Notes under the pieces: generated by a model
What the model was told of the DNA's origin: nothing
Database searches by the model: none
Seen by the model: only the letters and a program-made list of their open reading frames with translations
Shown here: positions 38,926-50,969 of the stretch, piece after piece
Numbering within the stretch: position 1 is the first letter of the stretch
How the letters are laid out: the number at the start of each line of letters is the position of its first letter
Origin: Acanthacorydalis orientalis
Lineage: Eukaryota > Arthropoda > Insecta > Megaloptera > Corydalidae
Length of the DNA stretch: 64,000 nucleotides
Direction of reading: 5' to 3'
Assembly: GCA_034766995.1 (NCBI GenBank)
Contig: CM068318.1
Coordinates: 32,006,956-32,070,955 of the forward strand
Translations under genes and position numbers: made by a program

Positions 38926-39111
38926 TTCTAGAATTTGCATTAAGAAATTACCAAAACTATTTAAATTTAACTTGATTTATAGAGTTAATTTGAAGCCAAA
39001 CTTAATATTAATGAATAAATGTATAATTTATTAAGTTTGGTTTCAACCTAACTCTCTAAATCAAGATAAATTAAATAATTTTTTGATACTTTTGTAATAC
39101 AAATTCTAGAA
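38926..39111. repeat. Fold-back repeat with ~82-bp imperfect arms
   Basis: Arms 38926-39007 and 39029-39111 are inverted imperfect copies around a loop of about 21 nt. Landmarks shared in inverse are ttctagaattt, cttgattta, agagtta and ccaaacttaata. No TSD or coding frame was identified. Confidence 0.85.
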
Positions 39112-39114
39112 GCA

Positions 39115-40225
39115 TAATAATTTAAGTAATTGCGTTTATAGAACTGTTGTTTTTTCTTCAGTATTTCAATTTGTAACACAGGTCTACTAAGATGAACAAA
39201 TTTTATCATTTGGTCACAATTGTGAATTAAATATGCATTCATTTGTACAAATAGAATAGTATAATCTTTTTTTCCTTGAGTGTCAGAAATTTTTGTTGTA
39301 TAACTTATAATTTTTAACAAGATATTTCACTTATTACTAATACGGCTTTTGAACTGTAATTAAATCACTTTCAGATAAATATTTTTCAGTCACTCCACAA
39401 ATCACAAACATTTTCAGATCAAAAATGCTCAATAATTGATTAATGACAGATTTTAGATATTACTTATACACATTAAATAACAATGTCATCTGTGTAAACG
39501 TATAGAAAAATCTACATTTTCTGTACGTACATTATCGGAGAATAATAGATTTGCTTACAATCAGTAAGTATTAAACGTTTTTAATCAGAAAAAAAATGTG
39601 ATTTGTAGGTGATAAGAAAAGTCATTTGTGAAATATTCTACTTATTTTTAACTATAATCCAATATATTCTTTTACAAACATGCCTTTTACAATAATATTT
39701 GCATCATGGTATGGTTTAGTATTATAATTAAAATGTATTAAAATTAGTATTTTTTTAATACTTGAAGTTCAAATTCGATAGAAATATTTTCTTACGAATT
39801 AATTAAAAATTAGAGTTAAAAAGGTTAAGGTTGAATTTAAATGATGCTTTATTTAATTTACTTAAAATATAACTTAAATTCAAATCACAAAAGTATCCAT
39901 ATGGTACGAACTAGCAATACTTATTAATGTACATTAATGGATATTCTTGGACTTTAATAAGAAATTATTCGTTAGTTAATATTTGTTTTAGTTTGTATTA
40001 ATTGATTCATCCAATTTTGTGAAAAAAATAATATAAAGTTTAAAATTACTTGCTCAATTAAGCAATGTGATTTAAAATAATTTAATAAAGGAAAAACTCT
40101 TATAAAATATTTTTTTTAATAGAATTATTCTAAAAATCTATAAAACTGAATATACTTATCAATGGAAATGTATATAAATTTTTTTCGAGTTTAAACTATT
40201 TTTTGTAAAATAAAATTGTGTTTGT
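39115..40225. other. AT-rich intergenic
   Basis: No gene or element recognised. Confidence 0.5.
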
Positions 40226-40229
40226 AATA

Positions 40230-40777
40230 GGTTGGCAAGAAAATAATTGCGATTTTTTTCGGAATTCTAACTTTAATTTTTTCAATGAATGTGTCATTTC
40301 ATCATGTTAATGTTAATATTATTTTAAAGTGCATTTTTTGGTTTGTATTTTAGTAACATCGACATTGGTTTTATTCTTAATTTTTCTTCAATTGGTCTAT
40401 TGAATTACAGATGGAAGCAAGCAAATAAAATCATTTTTGTGCGAATTCAAAACGAGTTTTAATGCAGCAGAAACTGTTTGTAAACTAAAAGATGCTTTTG
40501 GTGTGACTACTGTTAAGGAATGTACGTTGCAATGGTGGTTCCGAAAATTTTGTGCTGCAGACGAGAGCCTAGAATATGAAGAAGGTCGCGGGCGTCCTTT
40601 TTCAGTTCATTACAACCAACTAAACATTAGTTGAAACAAAACCACGCACAACAATTCGAAAGCTTGTACAAAAGTTAGTCGTTAGTTATCAAACAGTTCT
40701 GGAGCACTTGAAACAATTAGAAAAATCAAAAATCTAGACAAATAGGTGCATAAAAAGCAATTATTTTTCTACCATCC
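40230..40777 (+). mobile_element. Deleted Hsmar1-like mariner
   Basis: Ends 'ggttggcaagaaaataattg' and the complement of 'caattatttttctaccatcc' are flanked by TA. The plus frame 40437-40634 reads CEFKTSFNAAETVCKLKDAF then LQWWFRKFCAADESLEYEEG. After a stop it continues as PRTTIRKLVQKLVVSYQTVL and EHLKQLEKSK. This is the N-terminal DNA-binding half of an Hsmar1-like transposase. The catalytic half is completely deleted, and the sequence jumps to the terminal repeat. It is the same family as 12563-13149, with a different deletion. Confidence 0.85.
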
Positions 40778-40779
40778 TA

Positions 40780-42255
40780 ATATTACCTTAGATTGCATTG
40801 TTTTTAATTAAAAAAGTGCTTAAATTAATTTTCTAGTCTTAAAATGTATGTAAAAATAGTCATAAATTTAATGGTTAATTATTCAAACATGTTATGTTAT
40901 AAATTACTTAATTCACTGAGAACCAACCAAAACAAATACTACTATAAATAATGATTTAAGTAATTGGAAAAATTGAAAGTAAATTAAATAAAAATTATCA
41001 GTTTACTTCGATAAAATGATTGGCGTCGTCATAAGAATTTCCCTAAATAACATTCATAAATAAGCAAAAGAATAATTTAGTTAATATTTTTGTTACGAAA
41101 ATGTTTTTTTGAAGTGAAAAACAATACATTTTTGAAAGTAAATTTAAGCATAGTGTTAGGAATTGTATTAAGAAAAAAGAATTGTTACTCGAACAAACAT
41201 TTAGTCATCAAAAAGGACATGACCGTATCAAAATATAAAATAATAAATTTTAGTTATATTTTGGTACGTTCTTATCTGAGAATCTGTTCGAAATAATTTC
41301 TTCTTGATATCCTTTGTATCACTGTTCTTGTTTACGTCTGCACCGGTCGGTTTCTACGCACGATAAACAACCGTTTCTAGTACAATCTGTCTTATTTAAA
41401 GTAAACAAGAACAGTAAACACAACATACGAGCTATTAATTAATTATTGGAATTTAATGAAATAAACGTTTGTGGCTTATGAAGAGTTTAGTTAATTGTGT
41501 ATGTGTGTGTAAAACATTTATTAATTACAGTGCCTAATTATTATTATATTTTCTGTACGTCTTTAATGATTTTTTTTAAAAAAAACTGAGCAAATTTACC
41601 AGAGGTGTAAATATCTTTTTATTAATTTGTACATTCGTTGGTTTATTAATTGGACGCTATATATATATACTCTTTTTTATATAATTGTACAATTAAAATA
41701 TGTCATAAACATCCATTAAAATGTAAATTTCACAGTGAATTAATTATTAAGTAGAAATAAAACTTCATTGCAAATTGGTTTATCGCGAGAGTGAGCAATT
41801 TTATTCGTCGGGTAAGCCCTAGGCCGTATAAATATTATATTCAACACGCTCTCAAGTAAATCAATGTTATAGTACTTTTGCGAATATAAAAAAATATTGT
41901 TATTGTGTTGACTTATAAAAATATAATTAAAGAAATGAATATAGTATTTTTTTTATTTTTATTCTTTTATTCGCATTCTTTAAATTCTTCACTTCACAAA
42001 CACTTCTTTTAATTCATTTCATCTAAATACGTTATACAATCGGTGAAAACTGAGCTAAATTGATTAAAATTTTTAAAAAAAAGAATCTTTCCATTCCTCG
42101 AAATAAATAAAATTAATCGAATGAAAATATTATTGAATTTATTTGTACATTAAATATTTATGACAAATATTTTCTATTCCAGACTGGAAAATGAATTACT
42201 GTTCATCACTGTCACCTGGGCTTGATAAATTAAAAATGTATCTAAAGTTTGTTGA
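40780..42255. other. AT-rich intergenic
   Basis: No gene recognised. Contains a 15-bp inverted repeat (41321-41415) and a slightly GC-richer patch near 41770-41860 of unknown nature. Confidence 0.5.
41321..41415. repeat. 15-bp perfect inverted repeat, 65-nt loop
   Basis: 'actgttcttgtttac' at 41321-41335 pairs exactly with 'gtaaacaagaacagt' at 41401-41415. The loop is GC-richer than the surroundings (gcaccggtcggtt). Confidence 0.85.
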
Positions 42256-42259
42256 ATTC

Positions 42260-43245
42260 TCACGAGCTTTTTTGTAGATAGATTTGTTGGTAGCAATTTA
42301 TGGCATCATCCACAGTTCTTGTTACTCTTAAACTTCGTTTTTCAGCAAGATCATCAGCTGAAAAAATTTCCATTACCTCTGATAATAATTTCATTGCTTT
42401 CAAAATGCGATTAGTGATTAATTTTCTTTCTTCTGCTATTAAATCAGCTGTATCATTTATCACATGTTCTAAATCCATGCTAATCGAGTCTTCATTATTG
42501 AGTTCTTCGCCCTGGGATTTAATCACCTCGATGATACCATCCTCTTCCATACCTTAAAAATGTGCTTCTTTAGTCACTTCGGCAAGTTCTCTACGAATAC
42601 TGGGCATTACATCTACATCCACATTTTCGGATACACATTTAGGCCATATTTTGCACAAAACTCCATTCATGCATGACGATGTTAATTTTTTCAATGATTG
42701 GCCGATATTTTCGGTGGCCATCATGATATTGTATATATATATATGTGTATATATATATATATGTGTGTATATATACTCGTATATATATGTATATATATAT
42801 ATGTGTGTGTATATATATATATAATATGTGTATATATATATATGTGTGTATATATATGTGTATATATATGTGTATATATATATATATATATATGTGTATA
42901 TATATATATATATATATGTGTATATGTATATATATATATATATGTATATGTATAAACCTCTTCTCTCTACATCTGGTGAGCAACTAACTTAACGGTATAA
43001 CTTCTGTTTTATATTTGTATACTTTATGTACAATGACTCCTATTCAGGTCTTAACAAATTTGATGAACTGATCTATTTTGCATAGCGAAGACGAAAATAC
43101 AAATGAAAGGGGAAATTACCACAGAAATGAAAAAAGTAAATAAGTTATCGAAAAAATCAAAAAAATCCAATAACGTCGCATCTACTGCATTGTTTAACGG
43201 CGCAAATCGAAACGATGTAAATCGAAATGTCGCAAATCGAGGTCT
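42260..43245 (-). mobile_element. Tigger/pogo transposon relic
   Basis: Minus-strand translation from about 42719 reads [20 protein letters not shown], one in-frame stop, then a 96-codon open segment (42260-42550) with EDGIIEVIKSQGEELNNEDS and ADLIAEERKLITNRILKAMK. This matches the C-terminal region after the DDE domain in Tigger/jerky-type transposases. At 43190-43245, repeats of 'gcaaatcgaaa' resemble the terminal structure of Tigger elements and could be the 5' end. A (TA/TG) microsatellite at 42728-42952 interrupts the gene, and the DNA-binding and catalytic parts are absent. The union of these parts into one element is inferred. Confidence 0.6.
42728..42952. repeat. (TA)n/(TG)n microsatellite
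   Basis: TA tracts regularly broken by gtg, lying inside the Tigger relic. Confidence 0.95.
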
Positions 43246-43473
43246 TAGTGTATTGAAAAAAATATTTTATTTGACTTGTTACACAAAAAAGATAAGCATT
43301 TCGTTTATTAAATTATATTTTATTTAATATTTTCATAATAATAGTCATTTGTATAAATATCACTAAAAAATATTTATATTTATTAAATATATAACCAAAA
43401 AATATTAACCGAATTTTATTGTAATACAAATGAATAATTCAAAGATTAACTTTGTTCAGGGTAGATAAATACA

Positions 43474-43560
43474 AGTAGCCCACTTATAACGCGGGATTTA
43501 GGTTCCAGAAATATGTCTTGTTATAAAAATTCCGTTGTGCAAAACTATGACACGTTGTAC
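43474..43560 (+). repeat. Solo Tigger-like terminus
   Basis: 'cccacttataacgcgg' followed by gatttaggttcc resembles the outer end of pogo/Tigger elements (CCCxxTATAACGCGGTTTAGGTTCC style). No partner was found. Confidence 0.45.
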
Positions 43561-43561
43561 C

Positions 43562-45775
43562 AAATTGACACCAAATTGCCATTTCCACCACTTCGTATTT
43601 TTGTGATTGTACATGTCTATGGACCCCCATTCTGAGTAACTGCAGACCGCGTTTTGTATGGATTACTAGAATTTATGAACCACATTAAATGAGGATTATC
43701 TGCAAATATCAAATCCTACTTTTATTGTACAGATGATTAAAAATTCATTACCCATATTCATCTATACACTAGTTAGAATTTATTTTTACTTTACTTTGTA
43801 TTACTTGAAATTAATTTTTTATATGTTAATTGTCTACTATCTGTGTTAAGCTATATTTAAAAATAGTTGAAAATACAGTTGGAACAGATTTCATTTGATA
43901 AACAACACTTAAAAAAACATTTTTTATCTTTTACAATAATCTATTGTGGCTACTTTTTAGAATACATTTTTAAACACTTCTCCAAAAAAAGAAGTTTCAA
44001 AATCTGAGTACTGGCCTTGATAGAATTTTAATCGAAGCACGTCTACTAATTACTGTCTCATAAAAAAAAATATTCAGATACTCAAGTATAATAATCGTAA
44101 TATTATATGAGCTTAGTTATATTAAAATATATATTAGTGTTGAAATTAGTACTACTGACGACCCAGAAGAACATAATTGAAAGGCATGTTTAAATACTTT
44201 TCTCTTTTCATTATACCTTAAAAATCATAGACTGTGTATATAATAAGAGATTTTCTGAATAGGAGATATTACAACAAACTTTCACTAGTAGTTAACTACT
44301 TTATGTTTCAATAGTAATATTAAGGTTCTTTTAGTATCATTTTGAAAAATTATGTCTGTTTACTTATTCAGATAATTTAAAAATCGATTTGATATTTCGA
44401 AATATTTGGTAAAACAAATCAGGATTTCCTCATTAAATTAAAATCGACGATCAGAATCAATATCTACAAATCTAGATAATTCTTTGAATACAATATTATG
44501 AATAGAATTGTTCCTAAGTCAATTTTTTTTGCATTTGCATATAAATAATTTGGGTTGTTTTAGATAAAAACTGCTTACAGCTGATTATGTTTGATCGAAT
44601 CTAGCCATATCAAATTAAATCATATCAAATGATGTATTATTATTTCTAACACTTTAAAAATTTTCCTATAAATATTTACAAAAAAAATGAATTATAATTT
44701 TTATGACTAGTGCATGACCCGAAACTACTAACCAAATAAGTAATCTGTGTGTTTAATAATTTCTTTAATTTATTATACCCCACTTAAGAAAAATGGCTAG
44801 ATACACCACTGAAGTCAGATAAAATCAACTATTGTTTGTAACTGAAAAAATCTTCATTTAATTCATAAAAAAACAATTCTTAAAAAGGTCATTCTTTTGG
44901 TTACTTCTAGTCACACCAGACTAGGCCATGTTAGATTCGTAAAACGATATAAAATATTTCTTTTTTCTTTTTTTCAAAATATTCATCCATCTCACTAAAA
45001 ATACTCATAAGCAGCAATTTAAAAAAATATTAATCACTCATTGAATATTTTGATTAGATTTTTTCAGTTTGTAAGCTGAATCAAAAATTCATTTGTTCAA
45101 GTTTAGAATTATTAAAAAGTGTATTTTGAATAATCAATTGGATTTTCTTGCATATACGATTTAATTTAAATATATACTGTTTAGTTTAATAGTCATTGAA
45201 TTGTACTTCTAGAAAATTAATTCTTAAGAGCAAAGTTTTCTTGAACTCCAAATAACTTTCTAGAAAAGTATTTTTTTATTAAAATTAGAGCCGACTGTTC
45301 TGAATCTATTCGGTCTCAAGTAGTTCATCACTTAAAATTCAAATCCCTTCTGCAAATCACTGATTTTTGTTATATAGATCGTTGCGTTTTGTTAATATTA
45401 AATTAATTTGACTTCCATTCGCAAATAAGAATTTTATTACTTTTTTTTATTAAGTTTTTAGAATAAAAGTCCTCTCTTCTTTTCTAAATAATATCATTCA
45501 AAACAAGTATACACACACTAAACAAAATACTTTCAATAAATGTTCGAGAACTATAACTTCAGTTGCCTACACATCTTTAAACCTGATATAACTAACAAAT
45601 AAATAAATAGCTGTTTTAATACGCACACGATACTAAAGACACACTCTAAGAATAAAATGGTTAACTTTATATAAAGGTGCTCTTGCAGTAAAGAATAATG
45701 ATTTTGTGATACTAAATGTATTGAAAAATAATTCTCCAAATTTTTATTAACTATTTCACTTAATATTTACAACTT
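43562..45775. other. AT-rich intergenic
   Basis: No gene or transposon recognised. Confidence 0.5.
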
Positions 45776-45778
45776 ATG

Positions 45779-45821
45779 TATATATATATATATATATATA
45801 TAATATACACACATATATATG

Positions 45822-45861
<40 letters not shown>
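45779..45861. repeat. (TA)n microsatellites
   Basis: Two TA tracts separated by acacac/gcaca linkers. Confidence 0.9.
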
Positions 45862-45864
<3 letters not shown>

Positions 45865-45865
<1 letters not shown>

Positions 45866-46888
45866 TAAGAATAATACTTTAAGGAATTAATTATAAAATA
45901 AACCTTTACATGTTTATTTAATTGTGATACATAAATGAAGATTATTTATATAAAATAATATTTTAATTAAAATTTTGAAAATATTTGCACATTCATGTAA
46001 AAGTTTAAAGATATATTGTATTTTCTCGAATGAATATTACTTAAAATATTTGGTAAAATAATAAATATATTATAAGAATCTGTACAAATTTCTGAAAAAT
46101 GTAATATATTAAAAATATAAAATATTATACATATATTTTGATATTTTTGAACAATATTTGTGATTGAATTAACTTTTAAGAAATTTAAACAGTGTATATA
46201 TATCTTACTTATATTATGTATTTATTGAATGAAAACTAAAAATCGTTAAAGTTATGAGACAAATTGTAAGTTTCAACTCATGTTAAGATAAATAATTACT
46301 TCCGTAAAATGTTATATAAATTATTTATATAATTTTTAAGACAAATTATGAAAGTAAATTTATATAATATACATTGAACGTATTATAAACATACAATAAT
46401 TCTACTTAATTAGAATGTACTATAGTATGTTATTAACATTAAATTTATAAGTATAACTGTATGTTAATTGTTCAATTAAATTCTGTAAAAGAATTGAAAT
46501 CATTAAAGAGCTAAAGTATATATATGAACTAAGAACTAGATATTTGCTACAAGTACCTCACATTCCTTAACAAAAATATTAACACCTACAAAGTTAGTAC
46601 CTATTCTATTTTTTTTAAAAAAAGACTATGATCAACACCTAGTATAAACTTACTCTTATAAAAACTCTTATTATATTTTACTCATTATAGTTTCAACGAA
46701 ATCAATACTTTTTTTTTTAAAAAAAAACACAAATTTAAATAACTACAATCATCCAGATAGATCAATTTCAACTTTATGGTATTGACAGTTCCGAATTTAA
46801 AATAAGGTTTTAATATTTAAGAACATTCGATAAACATTGTATGTTGTCAACATAAATAATAGTTGATTTGTTTCAAAAAATTGTGATT

Positions 46889-46890
<2 letters not shown>
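45865..46890. other. AT-rich intergenic
   Basis: No gene recognised. Contains two T(8-10)A(7-9) palindromic tracts at about 46609 and 46709. Confidence 0.5.
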
Positions 46891-46891
<1 letters not shown>

Positions 46892-46975
<84 letters not shown>

Positions 46976-46979
46976 TATG

Positions 46980-47034
<55 letters not shown>
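46892..47034. repeat. Long (TA)n microsatellite
   Basis: Three TA tracts separated by 'gtata' and 'gatatgtatgtg'. Confidence 0.95.
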
Positions 47035-47038
<4 letters not shown>

Positions 47039-47039
47039 T

Positions 47040-47845
47040 AGAATAATTTACTAAGTTAAAATTAAAGCATTGAAATTTGTGATTAATTTTAGGAAACTTT
47101 TATATATTATTTATATACATTTTTTACGTATAAATTTTTATATTTTTTATGTGATGAAATTATTTTGAAACTTATCCTTATAGATAAATGTAAATTTAAT
47201 AAATATTAACTTAAATCTACTGTTGTTTGTTTTACTACTAAGAGAAAAATATGGGATATTGGTTGTAATTTACAACACACATTTAAAATATAGTTTATTC
47301 TAGTGATAGTTAATAACGTTTTTCTGAAACCAAAAAGGTCATTAAAATGTAGTACTGGCTTATTTCACATTTAAATGTATATACAAATTCTTCTTAGAAA
47401 GATAAAAAATATTCTTTCATTTTAAATATAATAATTCAGTTTTATAATTTGATTTTGAGAAAGAGATTGGGTAAATATAATTACTTAAATAAAAAAAGGA
47501 AAAAAGTCCCAAGTTGCACATGTTTTCATAATTCTATTTGAAAAATGTTTGTTCCCTAATTTACTTCATTTTTCAAGTATTTGTGTAATTAACTGGATTA
47601 TTTAAAAATAATAATTTTAATAATGGATTATTTAAAATTAGAATAATATTCGGTTTTGCTTCAATATATTTTAAAATAAATTTCAAATTTATTATGTTTA
47701 ACAAATTAAAACACTACATTCATTATTGTGTAAATCTCGTTGAAATAGATTCAATACTTCTTGAAAAAATTCAAATAAAGACCTTTATTGATTTCAATAT
47801 CTTCTTGATTGTTTTGTATAAAAAACTGTTATGAAACTTTTGCGG
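47040..47845. other. AT-rich intergenic
   Basis: No gene recognised. Confidence 0.5.
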
Positions 47846-47849
47846 CAAT

Positions 47850-48221
47850 TTTTGGCGAATACATAATTTCAAGAAACAGCGATTTTAATTGGTTTTCGCG
47901 TTCGGCTGATTTGTGCCCTTCCGATTTTTTTCTTTGGGACTACTTGTGTACGTCAATAAGCTAAAAACCATCTTGTAGTTAAAAAGTAGCGTACGAGAAG
48001 AAATTAGAGCGTTATGTCCAAAAATTTTAAGAGAAGTTAAGGAAAATGCCTTAGAAAAAGCTCTAGTTTGTGAAGTCGGAAATAGGTATCACTTATATGA
48101 TGTCATTTTTTGTGTAATCAGGATATACCCCATTCTTATACTATACTTTGGGAAATAAAAAGATTAAAATATTACAAAACATAAATATTAATGTTTTAAA
48201 TCTTTCGTTGTTTTCCAGACC

Positions 48222-48222
<1 letters not shown>
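47850..48222 (+). mobile_element. C-terminal tail of IS630-type transposon
   Basis: Plus-strand translation reads FSRSADLCPSDFFLWDYL, matching the third catalytic motif (WPxRSxDLxPxDFFLWG). An interrupted KKVAYEKKLE..VQKF..KLRKMP segment and SEIGITYMMSFF follow, equivalent to the usual tail of this transposase group. The sequence ends in 'ccagaccctgta', a plausible terminal repeat, right at a TA array. The N-terminal two thirds are missing. Confidence 0.6.

Positions 48223-48290
<68 letters not shown>
48223..48290. repeat. (TA)n microsatellite
   Basis: Uninterrupted TA array beginning at the end of the IS630-type remnant. Confidence 0.95.
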
Positions 48291-48294
<4 letters not shown>

Positions 48295-48296
<2 letters not shown>

Positions 48297-48910
48297 ACCC
48301 TTTTCAATATTCGCAACTTATTAATGTAAACCTCAATTAGAAAACTAAATTTTTTTAAGAAAGTAAGAAACAACTACTGATTTTTCTAAAAATGATTCAA
48401 TTTTTACAAATAAATTATTATTTATCGAAGATTCTTTATTATTTATTAATCAGTAATATTAAGAACTATGTTTATACAATACTTTTTAAAAACATTTTTT
48501 TTCAAATTATTTTTATAATTATCTAATTAAATTTTCTGGCCTTTGTGTTTTATTAATTTCTAGACAATTGAAATGAATTTTGTGACTATTACACAGTAAA
48601 AATCAATCTAGCATGATGATAATTTTTGAAATGAAACTCGAAATTTAAAAAAATGAATAAATGCTTGTTCTACCTCATGTAACGTTTAATTGACTTTTAT
48701 TCAATAATCCTACACGCAATTATCAAAAAAGCCGATTAACAGGCGTTCGGTCAGTTAAATAGAAATATCATCAACGAAATTCGCTTTTCAAGGCAAAAAA
48801 ATCAATTACACAAATTAAAGAATCTATATGTTGTATATCTTCTAATGAAGTCTTTCTCTATTTTAATTACGTATTTTTGATATTTTCAACTAACGTAACA
48901 CGTTATATTA
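48295..48910. other. AT-rich intergenic
   Basis: No gene recognised. Confidence 0.5.
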
Positions 48911-48911
48911 A

Positions 48912-48914
<3 letters not shown>

Positions 48915-48961
<47 letters not shown>

Positions 48962-48968
48962 ACTAACG

Positions 48969-49002
<34 letters not shown>

Positions 49003-49004
49003 TA
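48915..49004. repeat. (TA)n arrays flanking a duplicated 12-mer
   Basis: 'caactaacgtaa' occurs before (about 48889) and between the TA tracts (about 48960), suggesting a local duplication. The second tract ends at the left terminus of the mariner at 49005. Confidence 0.9.
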
Positions 49005-50294
49005 GAAGGCTGTATTAAAGTCCTCTGTTTTTGTGTTTTTGAGCTTTTATTTCAATAAAAAAATAAATGAATACATTAATCAAATGAATTTTTTTATGAA
49101 TTTTTCCCACTTTTCTGGTAGAAGTTGAAACTTGAGAATGGTCTGAAAGAATGGTCTGTTTTTTGAACCAATCCATTCAGTAATCCAATGTTTGACTTCC
49201 CCGTAGTTATGAAAATGTGTATCTTCGAAAGCGTGTTGCATCAATCGGAACAGATGTTAATCGCTTGGGGCCAGGTCCGAATAATACGCTGGATGCGTGA
49301 GAACTTCCCATTCGAGCTCCGCCAGTATTTGTTTCACGGCTATAGCAACATGAAGCCGAGCGTTGTCATAGAGAAGGATCACTTTTCAGCGATTAGATGC
49401 AATTGATGATCGTTTTTGCAACAAATAATCATTTTAACGGTCCAATTGTTGTCGATAACGTTTGGTGGTGATTGTTCCCTTTGGTTTCAACCGCTCATAA
49501 TACACGATACTTTCCATATGCCACCAAATAGAGAGTATTGCTTTGTGATCGTGGATATTTCGCTTTAGTGTCGACGTTGATGATTAGCCAGAATCAACCC
49601 ATGATTTTTTGCATTTCGGGGTGTTGAAATAGATCCATCCAATTCACAAGAAACTCTTCTTTTTATGCCTCGAAACCAAAGAAATCGAGATGTTTAAATG
49701 ATTATCAATACAACTTTTGGCCAATTCATATGACAACCATCTCGATATATTCTTCTTTATATTATACTAATCTTTCCCATGGCTTCTTTATATTATATTA
49801 TATTATACTAATCTTTCCCATGGCTTGTAAACGTCATGAAATAGTTAATTTATCGACTTCGATCTACAGAGCCAACTCTTTGAGTGTTTGAGCAGTGTTT
49901 TCTTCCAATAGAGCTTGTAGTTGTTCATCTTTAAACTTTTTCGATTGACCTGGACGTTTGTCATGAAAGTTACAATCACCACTTTTGAATCGTTCAAACC
50001 AATCTCTACATATTGTTTCCGATGGAGCAGATTTATCATAAGTTTTCGCAAGGAATTGTTAAGCTTCAGCTGTACTTTTTTCAAATCACAGTAGACGTAC
50101 ACATCTAAATAAGAACTTATCGCGTTCCATTTTAATTAGGTTATAGAAAAGCAATTGTGTAAACAAAGAATGTCGTCTAATGACCGAATTTTAATGGGAA
50201 ATATTCACACTTCAAAATGAGATAAGAGACGTTTGGCCACTACCCACAGCATAACAGACCTCTACATGTGAACATCGGCTTTCAATGCAACCTA

Positions 50295-50296
<2 letters not shown>
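49005..50296 (-). mobile_element. Full-length inactive mariner
   Basis: Imperfect terminal repeats ('aaggctgtattaaagtc' left, complement of 'ctttcaatgcaacct' right) bound about 1.29 kb, with TA next to both ends and TA arrays outside. The minus strand shows KLKNSLRKTYDKSAPSETIC and RDWFERFKSGDCNFHDK (N-terminal helix-turn-helix). The first catalytic motif is corrupted (only WIYFNTPK.KKSWVDSG remains). ILLYDNARLHVA and YYSDLAPSD keep the second and third Asp with D34D spacing, followed by HLFRLMQHAF. Stops and shifts inactivate it. An internal tandem duplication of about 40 bp lies at 49751-49826. Confidence 0.88.
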
Positions 50297-50329
<33 letters not shown>

Positions 50330-50429
50330 CCTCATTGGCTTCATAAAAGACCTCTATACGGCCAACGAGTTACTCTTCTCTGTGATGTTGCAAATTTTGA
50401 TGTTTAAAGCCCTTAATTTTTAAGTAAGA

Positions 50430-50965
50430 AGACAAACGGTTACAGTTACTTTTCATCGGTATATAGACATACTACGAAACTTCTTGCAACCGAAACCCAC
50501 CAAACTTAGAAATCAGGATGTGTGGTTTCAACAGATTTGGGCCATCGTTCACACAGCAATTAGATCAATGAAATTTTAAGAAAACTGTTTCCAGTGCACA
50601 TGTTCTCGTTACGTGGTGATGTAGGGTGACTTGCATGTTCACCCGATTTCGCCTTGTGACTTTTTTCTTTGAGGCCATCTGAAAGATGAGGTATCCAAAC
50701 ATCGACAAACAACCATTAATGAATTAAATACTGCTATATTCCAAGAAATTGAATCAATAACGCCAGAATTGATCCGCCAAGTGATGCAAAACTTCAGAAA
50801 TCGATTACAAATGTAGGCCACCTTTTGGACGATATCACATTCAAAACCAATGAAAAATAAACTGTATTCCCTTTTAGATTATGTAATAACATTCTGAAAA
50901 GCATTTACTATGTCTTTTTTGTTATCCTTTAAAGTCTGGGAGGTTTTCTTGCTGCACTTGTATAT
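50430..50965 (+). mobile_element. C-terminal part of IS630-type transposase
   Basis: Plus-strand frames read NQDVWFQQIWAIVHTAIRSM (second acidic motif, usually WFQQDGATxHTA, with the Asp changed), then SPCDFFL.GHLKDEVSKHRQ. A long clean tail follows: TTINELNTAIFQEIESITPE then LIRQVMQNFRNRLQM. It abuts the preceding mariner, with only a TA array between. The 5' part is missing and no terminal repeat pair was found. Confidence 0.72.
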
Positions 50966-50969
50966 GTAT

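Noticed and set aside
42639..42987. Frames of 80-114 codons near 42.7-43.0 kb
   Set aside because: Most of each is (TA/TG)n; only the end at 42640-42720 carries Tigger-like sequence, and in a different frame.
49188..49406. 72-codon plus-strand frame
   Set aside because: Shadow of the minus-strand mariner transposase, whose YDNARLH and LAPSD motifs lie in the same bases.
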